64,000 nt of DNA from the NCBI GenBank assembly GCA_020349025.1, contig CP070763.1, positions 2,677,573 to 2,741,572 on the forward strand, in the 5' to 3' direction. Source of the DNA: Candidatus Latescibacterota bacterium. GTDB lineage: Bacteria > Krumholzibacteriota > Krumholzibacteriia > G020349025. Below the pieces are notes generated by a model. It worked only from the letters and a program-made list of their open reading frames with translations, was not told the DNA's origin and searched no databases. Made by a program: the position numbers and the translations under genes. This document shows, piece after piece, positions 7,617 to 16,200 of this stretch. Numbering within the stretch: position 1 is the stretch's first letter; the number at the start of each line of letters is the position of its first letter.

Positions 7617-8206
7617 TCACGATCACCGATGCAGCCAAGAAGGAGCTCGCCGAGGCTCTGGCACAACAGGAGGAGAACGATTACTGCGTGCGGCTCTCGA
7701 TCAGCGGCCGCGGTCCGAGCGGATTCGACTACGAGTTGTTGCTCCTGCACGAACACGAAAAAGCAGACGACGATGTCGTCGCGTACTCCGATGAGATGAC
7801 CGTGCTCTTCGACGCCCAGAGCGCCGACAACCTCAAGGGCTGCACTCTCGACTACGTGGAGCTGCCGGGCGGCTACGGCTTCAAGATCGACAACCCCAAT
7901 CCGCTTTGGACCGACCCCGTCGCCATCAAGGTGCAGCGTGTCATCGACACCGAGATCAACCCGGGCGTGGCGACGCACGGTGGTCACGTGACGCTGCTCG
8001 ACGTGAAGCAGGGAACCGCCTACATCCGCCTGGGTGGCGGTTGCCAGGGGTGTGGAATGGCGGACGTCACGTTGAAACAGGGGATCGAGGTCGCCATCAA
8101 GCAGGCGGTCCCGGAGATCGTCGACGTGCTCGACACGACCGACCACGCGGCCGGTGACAACCCCTTCTACCAGCCCGCGAAAGGTGGGCAGTCGCCGCTC
8201 GGTTGA
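7613..8206 (+). CDS. NfuA-like Fe-S cluster carrier
   Basis: A 197-residue protein with a degenerate A-type scaffold domain (about 1-95) followed by a NifU C-terminal-type domain (about 100-180). The NifU motif 'GGGCQGCGMADVTLKQGIE' holds Cys144 and Cys147 (CxxC), which bridge a [4Fe-4S] cluster in the family. The layout matches NfuA, which passes clusters to apo-enzymes. The A-type half lacks an obvious three-Cys set, as is common in NfuA. Its ATG overlaps the stop of the ATP-grasp frame (ATGA), and a GGAG lies in the preceding GGGGGAGGGAG stretch. Translation would thus depend on the interrupted upstream frame or on this own site. Lipoyl synthase is a known Nfu client, which may fit the nearby lipoylation genes. 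That link is inference. Confidence 0.88.
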   Translation: MITITDAAKKELAEALAQQEENDYCVRLSISGRGPSGFDYELLLLHEHEKADDDVVAYSDEMTVLFDAQSADNLKGCTLDYVELPGGYGFKIDNPNPLWTDPVAIKVQRVIDTEINPGVATHGGHVTLLDVKQGTAYIRLGGGCQGCGMADVTLKQGIEVAIKQAVPEIVDVLDTTDHAAGDNPFYQPAKGGQSPLG

Positions 8207-8224
8207 TCGTTCCCGCGTGCGCCC

Positions 8225-9484
8225 TCAACCGACGTCGCGCGCCAACCGCATCCCCTGGAAATTCCAGCGTTGGAAAGGATAGAAGTAGTTGCGATAGGTG
8301 ACGCGCACGTGCTCCTGCGGCGTCACGCACGACCCACCTCGCTGCACGTACTGGCCGCACATGAACTTGCCGTTGTACTCCCCGAGAGCACTCGGGGCGG
8401 GCCGGTAGCCGGGGTAGGGAGCGTAGTCGCTGCGGGTGAGCTCCCAGACGTCACCGAACATCTGCTGCAGGCCGCTGCCATCGGCAGGACGCGGATGCAT
8501 CGCCGCGGAGTCGACGAAATTGCCGGCCACGGCGGCATCGCGCGCCGCCGCCTCCCACTCGAACTCCGTCGGCAGCCGGGCGCTGCGCCAGCGCGCGTAG
8601 GCGTCCGCCTCGTAGAAGCTGACGTGCACGACCGGCTCCTCGGGCTGCACCTGGCGCAGCCCCTGCAGCGTGAACTCGTGCCAGACACCCTCCATCTTCT
8701 TCCAGTAGAGGGGCGCCTGCCAGCCATGCTGCACGACGTGGGCCCAGCCGTCCGCGAGCCAGAACTCGGGACTCTTGTAGCCACCCTCCTGCACGAACGC
8801 CAGGTACTCGCCGTTCGTCACGGCGCGGCTCGCCAACTCGAACGGCGCCAGATGCACGGCGTGGCGTGGTGATTCGTTGTCGTATGCAAAGCCGTCGCCG
8901 TCGTGTCCGAACTCGCGCAAGCCACCCGGGACCTCGAGCCACTCCAGGTGGGAGGCGCTGCGCGCTCGCGCCGGCGCTCCAGGCTTGTAGACGGGGTGCA
9001 GGGGATTCACCGAGAAGAAATGTTTGATGTCCATGAGCAGGAGCTCCTGGTGCTGCTGCTCGTGGTGGATTCCCAGGAGCGTGCGGCGCTCGATTTCCTC
9101 GCGCTCCTCCGTGGCGCGCGCAAGCAGCTCCTGCATGCGCAGATCGACGACGGCGCGGTAGCTGCGAATCTCGCGGAGCGTCGGACGCGAGAGCAGCCCC
9201 CGCTGCGGACGCGGGTGCTGCTCGCCGATGCCCATGTAGTAGGAGTTGAACAGGTAGCGGTAGCTCGGATCGACCGGCTCGTAGCCGTGCACGAACTCCG
9301 ACAGAATGAAGGTCTCGAAGAACCAGGTGGTGTGCGCCAAGTGCCACTTCGGCGGACTCGCATCCGGCATCGATTGGATGACGTGGTCCTCCACTTCGAG
9401 CGGCTCGCACAGGGCGAGCGTGGCATCACGCACCGCTTTGAAACGGGCTGCTGCCGCTGCGCTCGCTTCCGTTCCGGCAATCAT
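8225..9484 (-). CDS. egtB: EgtB-like ergothioneine biosynthesis sulfoxide synthase
   Basis: A 419-residue protein with an N-terminal DinB-like four-helix domain and a C-terminal FGE-sulfatase (formylglycine-generating-enzyme-like) domain, the EgtB arrangement. EgtB uses non-haem iron and oxygen to join a thiol donor to hercynine. The iron ligands fit: His51 in 'KWHLAHTTWF' and the HX3HXE motif 'HHEQQHQE' (His141, His145). FGE landmarks are 'VTNGEYLAFVQEGGY', 'ARLPTEFEWEAAARDA', 'GDVWELTRSDY' and 'RGGSCVTP'. The start at 9484 has GGGGAG six bases upstream. A longer frame to 9562 lacks support. No egtD (histidine methyltransferase) lies next to it, so the pathway partner must be elsewhere. A role with another thiol or selenium donor cannot be excluded. 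Confidence 0.88.
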   Translation of the reverse strand: MIAGTEASAAAAARFKAVRDATLALCEPLEVEDHVIQSMPDASPPKWHLAHTTWFFETFILSEFVHGYEPVDPSYRYLFNSYYMGIGEQHPRPQRGLLSRPTLREIRSYRAVVDLRMQELLARATEEREEIERRTLLGIHHEQQHQELLLMDIKHFFSVNPLHPVYKPGAPARARSASHLEWLEVPGGLREFGHDGDGFAYDNESPRHAVHLAPFELASRAVTNGEYLAFVQEGGYKSPEFWLADGWAHVVQHGWQAPLYWKKMEGVWHEFTLQGLRQVQPEEPVVHVSFYEADAYARWRSARLPTEFEWEAAARDAAVAGNFVDSAAMHPRPADGSGLQQMFGDVWELTRSDYAPYPGYRPAPSALGEYNGKFMCGQYVQRGGSCVTPQEHVRVTYRNYFYPFQRWNFQGMRLARDVG

Positions 9485-9619
9485 CGAGAACTCCCCAGAG
9501 AGCGGCCGGCGCGTTGCCACCGCCGTCGAGTGGCAGCGCCACGGACCGGATGCCGAGAGCATACGGACTGCGCGCCGACGATCAAGCCAGACGCCGCACG
9601 AGAGCGTCCGAGCGCCGCC

Positions 9620-11707
9620 TCACTCCTCCTCGCGCGCCGTGCTGCGGCCACCCAGCGCGGCGACCGCACGTTCGGCGGCCTGGATGAGCGGCTGCGCGCT
9701 GACGCGCGCGCCCACGGCGCGCTGCATCCACAAATCGGGCGTGAGGCGTCCCAGCTGACAGACGCGCTCGAACTCGGCCGCGAGGTCGGCGCCGCGGAAG
9801 TGCTCCTCGAGCTGGTACGCGATCAGGTGTCCCAGCGGGTAGTTCGACAGATAGAGGGGGTACGCCAGCATGTGCGAGTAGATCCCGAGAAGCAGCGACT
9901 CCTTGTCGTGCATGAGCGGAGCAAACGTGCGCTTCCAAACGTCGGACGCGATGCGCACGGTCGCCTGCCGCAGCTCCTCGGCGCTCGCGTCCGGGTGCGC
10001 ATACATCCACTCCCAGACCGCGATGTCCACGAGCGCCACGGCGCCAATCTCGCACGCACCCCAGAAAGCCTCCAGCGCCAGGAGCTGGTTCTTCTCCTCG
10101 CTCGGCTTCGCCAGCCCCAGAAGCGCGAGATCGCGCTCCTGAAACACGAACGCCAAGGCCTCCGTGAAAGCGCTCCCCGGCACTCCCTGCAGCAGCGTGT
10201 GGTCGATCGTGTTGAGGGAGAAGACCTGCTCGACGTTGTGACCCAGCTCGTGGATCGCGATGTTGTAGCCCTTGTAGTCCATCCCGTCCGGCCCGACGCG
10301 TGTGCGCAAGTGCGCTGCATCGTCACGCCGCGCCGCGCCCATGGCGTGACCCGCACCGCGCGAAGGATCCACGACGATGTGGGCCGCGAGCATGTCGGCC
10401 TTCTCGGCTGCGAACCCGAGGTCGCGAAGGATGCGCGGGATGTCGGCCTCGAAGGCGTCCTTGGTCGGGTAGCGCTCCCTGGTGATGGCATCGAGCTCCG
10501 CCTCGCCGTACTCGGCGCGCGGCTTGAAGCCGGCGTACCAGATGTCGAAAGGTTCGATCTCGCGTCCCAGACGCGCCTCGATGAGCCGCGCCACGTCGGC
10601 GGCGACGGGGGCACGGAACAGCTCCTCGAACATCGCCCTCACCTGCTGCACCGGAATCTCGCGCCCGACGTCGAAGCTGCGAGCGATCGCCGTGGGAACC
10701 TTGGGCACCCAGGGGTCCACCTGCTGCATGGCGTGGAAGATGTCGAGGAGCATCCGATAGCGCGTGTCGGGCTCGCGTGCGGGAGATGTGCTGCTGCGGG
10801 CACCGGGGGGCGCTTCGGCATCCTGCACTTCGGACAGCGCCAGCGCCCCCGTGGCGGGAGTCCAGTCGACGAGCGGGTTGTTGATGACGACCTGCGGGAT
10901 CTCCTGGCGCACGATCTTCTCCATCACGTCCGCGATCATGCGCTGTTTCTCCAAGCCGCCCGCTTCGCTGTAGTTCGATTTCAGCTCGTCGCGCAGGTTC
11001 CAGTGGCTGATGAGCCGCAGTCCCTCGGGGAACAGCCGCCGCCCGTCCGGCGTCAACCAGTGGTGCAGGTAGAGGTTGTAGTCGGCGATGTAGGCATCCG
11101 CCCGCGCCGACGCGGCGGTCACGGCTTGCTGCGCCTCAGCCGGCACCCGCTCCTCGAAGCGTCCCGTCAAGCGCACTTCGGCCCAGTGCCGCCGCGTCCA
11201 GTCGTCTCCGAACTCGAGCCGCTCCTGCAACGTGCTGCCTTCGTAGTTGAGGAGCGCAACGAACGCGACCTTCGACTTGAACAGGTCTTCGTTGACGTGT
11301 GCGAACGGGTCGTACGCCGCGAGCAGGCGGTCGAGCGGACGCACGGGCCCCACCTCGACGTCCATGTAGTGACGGAACTCGCGCAAGACCGACACCAGAT
11401 GCCCGTCCAACATCTCCATGCTGCGTTCGAGATGCAGAAAGGTGTCGGCGATCGAACGCTCCTCCACGAGGAAGTGCTCGTCGACGAAAGCCAGGAACGC
11501 TTCAGCATCCCCGTCTTCTTGACGCCACATCTGCAGCGTTTGATCGATGCCGCTGCGAATGCGTGATTCGTGCTCGCGACCGTGCTTCTCGATCAGGCGC
11601 GCGACGGCGAGCCGCTCTGCGGCATCGCGGTCGAAGTCGTCGGCGAACACGCACGCATGCGAAACCAGGAGCGCGAGGCCGTAGAAGATGGAGCGACGGG
11701 CGTGCAT
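9620..11707 (-). CDS. Exported zinc metallopeptidase (HELGH, gluzincin/M3-like)
   Basis: A 695-residue protein with an N-terminal signal peptide ('FYGLALLVSHACVFA'), hence periplasmic or secreted. The catalytic HEXXH is 'AIHELGHN' with His486, Glu487 and His490. The likely third ligand Glu516 lies in 'FTEALAFVFQ', a spacing of the gluzincin/M3 type. The long helical N-terminal part (30-470) resembles oligopeptidases with a deep cleft. The translation start is unusual: the ribosome site CGGAGG, 5 bases before the ATG, lies inside a perfect 10-bp hairpin that abuts the start codon. Downstream on the same strand is egtB, after 135 bases. Function as an oligopeptidase is inferred from fold motifs. 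I cannot name a precise family. Confidence 0.82.
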   Translation of the reverse strand: MHARRSIFYGLALLVSHACVFADDFDRDAAERLAVARLIEKHGREHESRIRSGIDQTLQMWRQEDGDAEAFLAFVDEHFLVEERSIADTFLHLERSMEMLDGHLVSVLREFRHYMDVEVGPVRPLDRLLAAYDPFAHVNEDLFKSKVAFVALLNYEGSTLQERLEFGDDWTRRHWAEVRLTGRFEERVPAEAQQAVTAASARADAYIADYNLYLHHWLTPDGRRLFPEGLRLISHWNLRDELKSNYSEAGGLEKQRMIADVMEKIVRQEIPQVVINNPLVDWTPATGALALSEVQDAEAPPGARSSTSPAREPDTRYRMLLDIFHAMQQVDPWVPKVPTAIARSFDVGREIPVQQVRAMFEELFRAPVAADVARLIEARLGREIEPFDIWYAGFKPRAEYGEAELDAITRERYPTKDAFEADIPRILRDLGFAAEKADMLAAHIVVDPSRGAGHAMGAARRDDAAHLRTRVGPDGMDYKGYNIAIHELGHNVEQVFSLNTIDHTLLQGVPGSAFTEALAFVFQERDLALLGLAKPSEEKNQLLALEAFWGACEIGAVALVDIAVWEWMYAHPDASAEELRQATVRIASDVWKRTFAPLMHDKESLLLGIYSHMLAYPLYLSNYPLGHLIAYQLEEHFRGADLAAEFERVCQLGRLTPDLWMQRAVGARVSAQPLIQAAERAVAALGGRSTAREEE

Positions 11708-11748
11708 GGGACCTCCGGAGGGCTGGGGCGATGGCTCACGGAGGTCCC
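11708..11748 (-). promoter_or_regulatory. Perfect hairpin masking the ribosome site of the metallopeptidase gene
   Basis: On the minus strand GGGACCTCCG (11748-11739) pairs perfectly over 10 bp with CGGAGGTCCC (11717-11708), with a 21-base loop. The 3' arm contains the Shine-Dalgarno GGAGG and ends one base before the ATG (11707-11705). Folding would hide the ribosome site, as in translational switches and RNA thermometers. The pairing is seen in the sequence. The regulatory role is inferred. Confidence 0.5.
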
Positions 11749-11779
11749 AGTCTACGGCATGTGCAGCCGACGCCGCGAC

Positions 11780-13153
11780 TCAGAAGAGCGCAAGCCCGAG
11801 CAGGATCCAGGCGCAGGCGAAGAGCATGACGAGTGCGGTGTAGCCGACGATGTCGCGCGCCTTCACGCCCGTGATGCTCAGCAGCGGCAGTGCCCAGAAG
11901 GGCTGCAGCATGTTGGTGAGCTGATCGCCGTAGGCGACCGACATCACCATCTTGGCGGCCGGAACACCCGCCTCGATCCCGGCGTGCATCGCGATCGGTC
12001 CCTGCACGGCCCATTGTCCCCCACCCGAGGGCACGAACAGGTTGACGATCGCCGCCGAAAAGAACGTCAGGATCGGAAGCGTGGTTGCGCTCGTCGTCGC
12101 GGCGATGCGCTCCGCCAACAGCGCCGTCAAGCCACTCGCCTTCATCACCCCCATGATGCCGGCGTAGAGTGGAAACTGCAGGATGATTCCGGCGCAACCG
12201 CGCACCGCGTCGTCGATTGCGCGCACGTATCGCGCCGGTGTGCGATGCATGATCAAACCGAGCATGAGCATGGTGAGGTTCACGCTGTTCGGAGTCAGTC
12301 TCTTGATCCCCGACTGCGACAGGTCGGTCGGAAAGTAGAAACCCCACGCCCACACCCCAATGAGCAGCACGAGGAGCAGGGTGAGGATCGGTGTGTCCTC
12401 GAGAAGGCGCGGCAACGCCGGCTTGTCGGTGCGCAACACGGGACCCGGCGCGGCTGCGGTGTCGACGAAGCGATCCGGCGTTTGCGCGTCACCCGGACGC
12501 GGCGTCAGCAGCGCCACGAGGAGCGGTGCCAGCAGCAGGAGTCCACCGGTGACGAAGAGATTCATGCCACTCAAGATCGTCTCGGTGAGCGGGATCTCCG
12601 CGAAGGGCGCGTCGGCACCGAAGAGATCCTGGATCTCACTTGCCTGCGTGACCTTCAACGGCGCGCTCCCCGAGAAACCACCATGCCATACGAGCAACCC
12701 GAGGTAGCCCGCGGCACAGAGGAGTGGATAGTGCACCGTCACGCCGCGCTGCTGCATCGCAACGCCGACACGCCGCGCCATGAGCGCACCCGCGATCAAA
12801 CCGAGCCCCCAATTGAGCACTCCGAACAGGGTTGCGACCAGCGCGACGAGAACCACAGCCTGGGTCGGGGTGCGCAGGGTCGTGGTCAAGCGCTCCAGAA
12901 GAGCCGAGACGGGTGGGCTGCTGGCGAGCGCGTGCCCGGTCACGAGGATCAGACACATCTGCATCCCGAAGTTGAGCAGCGCCCACACTCCCGCGTCGCC
13001 CGACCAGGCGCGCACCAGATCGGGGAATGCGATCCCGGTGAGGGTGTGCGCGAGAAACAGCGTCACGAAGGTGAGCAGAATCGCGAGGACGAACGGCTCC
13101 GGCATGAGGCGACGGAACACGCCGCTGATGGCGATTCCGAGTTGGCTGATCAT
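11780..13153 (-). CDS. atoE: Short-chain fatty acid transporter, AtoE family
   Basis: A 457-residue inner-membrane carrier with about 12 hydrophobic helices. The N-terminus 'FRRLMPEPFVLAILLTFVTL' and segments such as 'NWGLGLIAGALMAR', 'WHGGFSGSAPLKV' and 'VNLFVPSGGGQWAVQGP' are typical of the AtoE short-chain fatty acid transporters (acetoacetate, butyrate). The start at 13153 gives the usual family length. A longer open frame upstream reads as the shadow of the neighbouring gene. It is in the same direction as the metallopeptidase, 72 bases upstream of it, but the hairpin at the metallopeptidase start may separate their control. The next gene upstream ends 52 bases away. Confidence 0.92.
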   Translation of the reverse strand: MISQLGIAISGVFRRLMPEPFVLAILLTFVTLFLAHTLTGIAFPDLVRAWSGDAGVWALLNFGMQMCLILVTGHALASSPPVSALLERLTTTLRTPTQAVVLVALVATLFGVLNWGLGLIAGALMARRVGVAMQQRGVTVHYPLLCAAGYLGLLVWHGGFSGSAPLKVTQASEIQDLFGADAPFAEIPLTETILSGMNLFVTGGLLLLAPLLVALLTPRPGDAQTPDRFVDTAAAPGPVLRTDKPALPRLLEDTPILTLLLVLLIGVWAWGFYFPTDLSQSGIKRLTPNSVNLTMLMLGLIMHRTPARYVRAIDDAVRGCAGIILQFPLYAGIMGVMKASGLTALLAERIAATTSATTLPILTFFSAAIVNLFVPSGGGQWAVQGPIAMHAGIEAGVPAAKMVMSVAYGDQLTNMLQPFWALPLLSITGVKARDIVGYTALVMLFACAWILLGLALF

Positions 13154-13205
13154 GCCGGGCAGCGTAGCGTGTGCTGCCGCCGGTCGCCACGGAAAGATGG
13201 CACGA

Positions 13206-16200
13206 TCACTTGACCAGAATGACTTTGCGCACGTGCGTCGCCTCGCCCAGGCGCACGCGGATGAAGTAGACACCGGACTCCACGTGCGCGCCCACCTGGT
13301 TGCGAGCATCCCAGTCGAGCCGCCGCCGTCCCGCTGTCTGACGCTCGTCGAGGAGGCGGCGGACGCGTTGCCCACGCACGTTGTAGACGTCGGCAACGAC
13401 GTGTGTGCTGGCGTACAGCGTGTAGCGCACGGTCGTCCAGCCGTTGAACGGGCTGGGCGTGGGCTCGGCCAGCTCGGCGCTGCGGCGCGGCGACCGCTGC
13501 ACGACCCGCGATTCAACCGCAGGCCGAATCTCGAATGCGACGACGGCCCAGTCCGCCGGCGCATCGAAGCGGCCCTCCACGCTCTCCTCGCCGGGCGCGG
13601 TGGCGCGACCCACGAGCGCGAGCGCCGCGCGTCGACTGCTGTCACCCTGCGCCGCCGTGGAAAGCTCGCCCCAGCCGGCGGCCGCGAGGTGTTCGCGGTC
13701 GCGCGGTGCAACCGCAGCCACGAGGAGTCCACCCGCCTCCGACGTGTTCAGCTCGAACTGGTAGGTCGCGCTGTCCGTGCCGCCACTGCAATTGCCGTTC
13801 ACTCCGTTCGAGTTGCCCGACACCGACGCGCCCACCGGGATCGCCGGATCGACACCGGCAAAGCGTGAGACCAGGAGCGTCGCGTTGTCGACGAGCCGAT
13901 CGAAGGCGACCTGGACGCTTCCGGCGCTCGGCACGCCCTGCCCCACCCAGACGTCCACGCCGGAGACGCCGCGAGCGCTGCACTGTGCCCGCAGCGGACT
14001 CCAGGTCAGTCCCATGCCTGCAACGCTGTCGACGCGCGCGTCTGGATGCGTACTCACCGCGGCGACGTAGAGCTCACCCTGCACCGGCAGGAGCGAAGCG
14101 GTCGTGGCGACGCTCGTGGTCGAGGAGGAGCCGGCAGCGTGGCTCTCCTGATGCGTGACCGCGCGCGCGCGCACGTGCAGCGTGACCGTGATGGCCGCGC
14201 TCTCGGCGACACCGTCGGTGGCGCGGTAGCTGAAGCTGTCGCTGCCGCTGAAGCCTGGGGCCGGCGAATAGGTGAGCCCCCCATCCGCCTCCAGGCGCAG
14301 CAGGCCATGCTGCGTCATCGTCTCCGCCTGAGCGACCAGCGAGTCCCCGTCGGCGTCGCTGTCGTTGAGGAGGACGCCGGGAGCGGCAAGGCGCAGCTTG
14401 GAGCCGCTGCGCACATGGAAGGACTCCGCCGTTGCGATCGGCGCATCGTTGCTCGGGCTCACGCTGAGCGCCACGCTTCCCACGTCGGTGCCGCCGCGGC
14501 CGTCCTCCAGCGTGTAGGTGAACGTGTCCGTGCCGTTGAATTGCGGCTCGGGTGTGTAGGTGAAAGCGCCCTCCGGGTTCAGAGAGACGACGCCGTGTGC
14601 AGCAGCAGTTTCCAGAGTGACGCTCAAGCTGTCGCCATCCACGTCGCTGTCGTTGGCGAGCACGCCGGGAGCGACCACCAGCAGGGTGTCATCCTCCGCC
14701 ATCGCATACGCGTCGGCGGTGGCGACCGGGGCAGCGTTGGCCTCGGTGACGGTGATCGTCAGAGTGCCCGTGTGGCTGCCGCCGTTGCCGTCGCGGACGC
14801 TGTAGCCGAAGCTCTGCACACCGACGAATCCCGGCGTGGGTGCATAGGTGAAGCCGCCGTCGGGAGCGAGCGTCACCCACTTCTTCGCTGGGCCGTTCCT
14901 CAACACCGCCGTGAGGGGATCGGCTTCGGGGTCGGTGTCGTTTCCGAGCACACCCGGAGCGGCGACGGTCAGCGGCGTGCTCACCGTGGTCGTGGCGCTG
15001 TCGTCGACTGCCACGGGGTCATCGTTCACCGCGCTCACCATGAGCCCCACGCTCGCACTCGAGCTTTCGCCGCTCCCATCTTCGGCGCGATAGGAGAACG
15101 TGTCGGAGCCATTGAAGTCGGGATGGGGCGTGTAGGTGAACGAGCCCTCGACGTTGAGCACGAGGGTGCCGTGCCCGGGCGCCACGAGGAGCGTCGCCGA
15201 CAGCGCGTCGCCGTCCACGTCGATGTCGTTCGCGACCACACCTGCTCCCCCGACGATCAGCGCTTCATCCTCCAGCGTGGCGTACGCATCCGCGACAGCC
15301 ACGGGAGGATCGTTGATGCCCGTCACCTGGATCGTGACGCGGCCCACGTCGGTGGCACCTCGATCGTCACTCACCAGGTAGTCGAAGGTGTCGGCGCCGG
15401 CGAAGTCCAAGCTCGGCGTGTAGGTGAAGGAGCCATCGGCGTTGAGGAGCAACGCTCCCCCTGCGGGGCCGCTGGCGATGCTGGCCACCAGGGAATCGCC
15501 GTTGGCGTCGCTGTCGTTCCCCAGAACACCGGGAGCCGGGACCGCAAGAGGAGTCTCCTCCAACGTCGCCCACGTGTCTGCGACCGCAACGGGCGAGGCG
15601 TTGCCGCCACCGCCATCCTCCTCCGTCTCCACGATCAGCTGCGGCGTGTTGCCGCCCTCCTTGGCGTCGAACTCGACGCTGTTGTCGGAGGCGTTCTGGA
15701 TGGCGAAGCTGTAGATCCCGTCGCCCGTGATCGCGTCGGTCAGGTCGAACTCCACCCAGGTCCCGGAAGCGGCGCTCGCCAGCGCGTCCAGCGCCGGAGT
15801 CACGATCGCTGGCGCGTTGTTCCAGGTCAGCACGGTCTCGACCCACGCGGTTCCGGTGCCTTCGTAGTAGTTGGAGACTGCGTGGATCGCGCCAACGTCG
15901 TCACTGCCGTTGTTGACGTACAGACGCAGTCGCGCCGCGTACACGACCGATCCGAGACCCGTAACGCTGAACTTCAAATAGCTGCGATACACGTTGCTGT
16001 CCTGCTCGACGCGCAGATCGTTGTCCGTTCCGATGCTGGAGTCGGGCGCGGTGGAGAGGATCGTGGCGTCGTTCGTCGGGGCAAAGGAGACGCTGTACGG
16101 TGTGACGTCGATGCTCACCGTCGCTGCATTGCTCTGCAAGCTGCCGTCGAAGGCGCTGTAGCTGAAGGCGTCGACACCGACGAATCCGGCGTCTGGTGTG

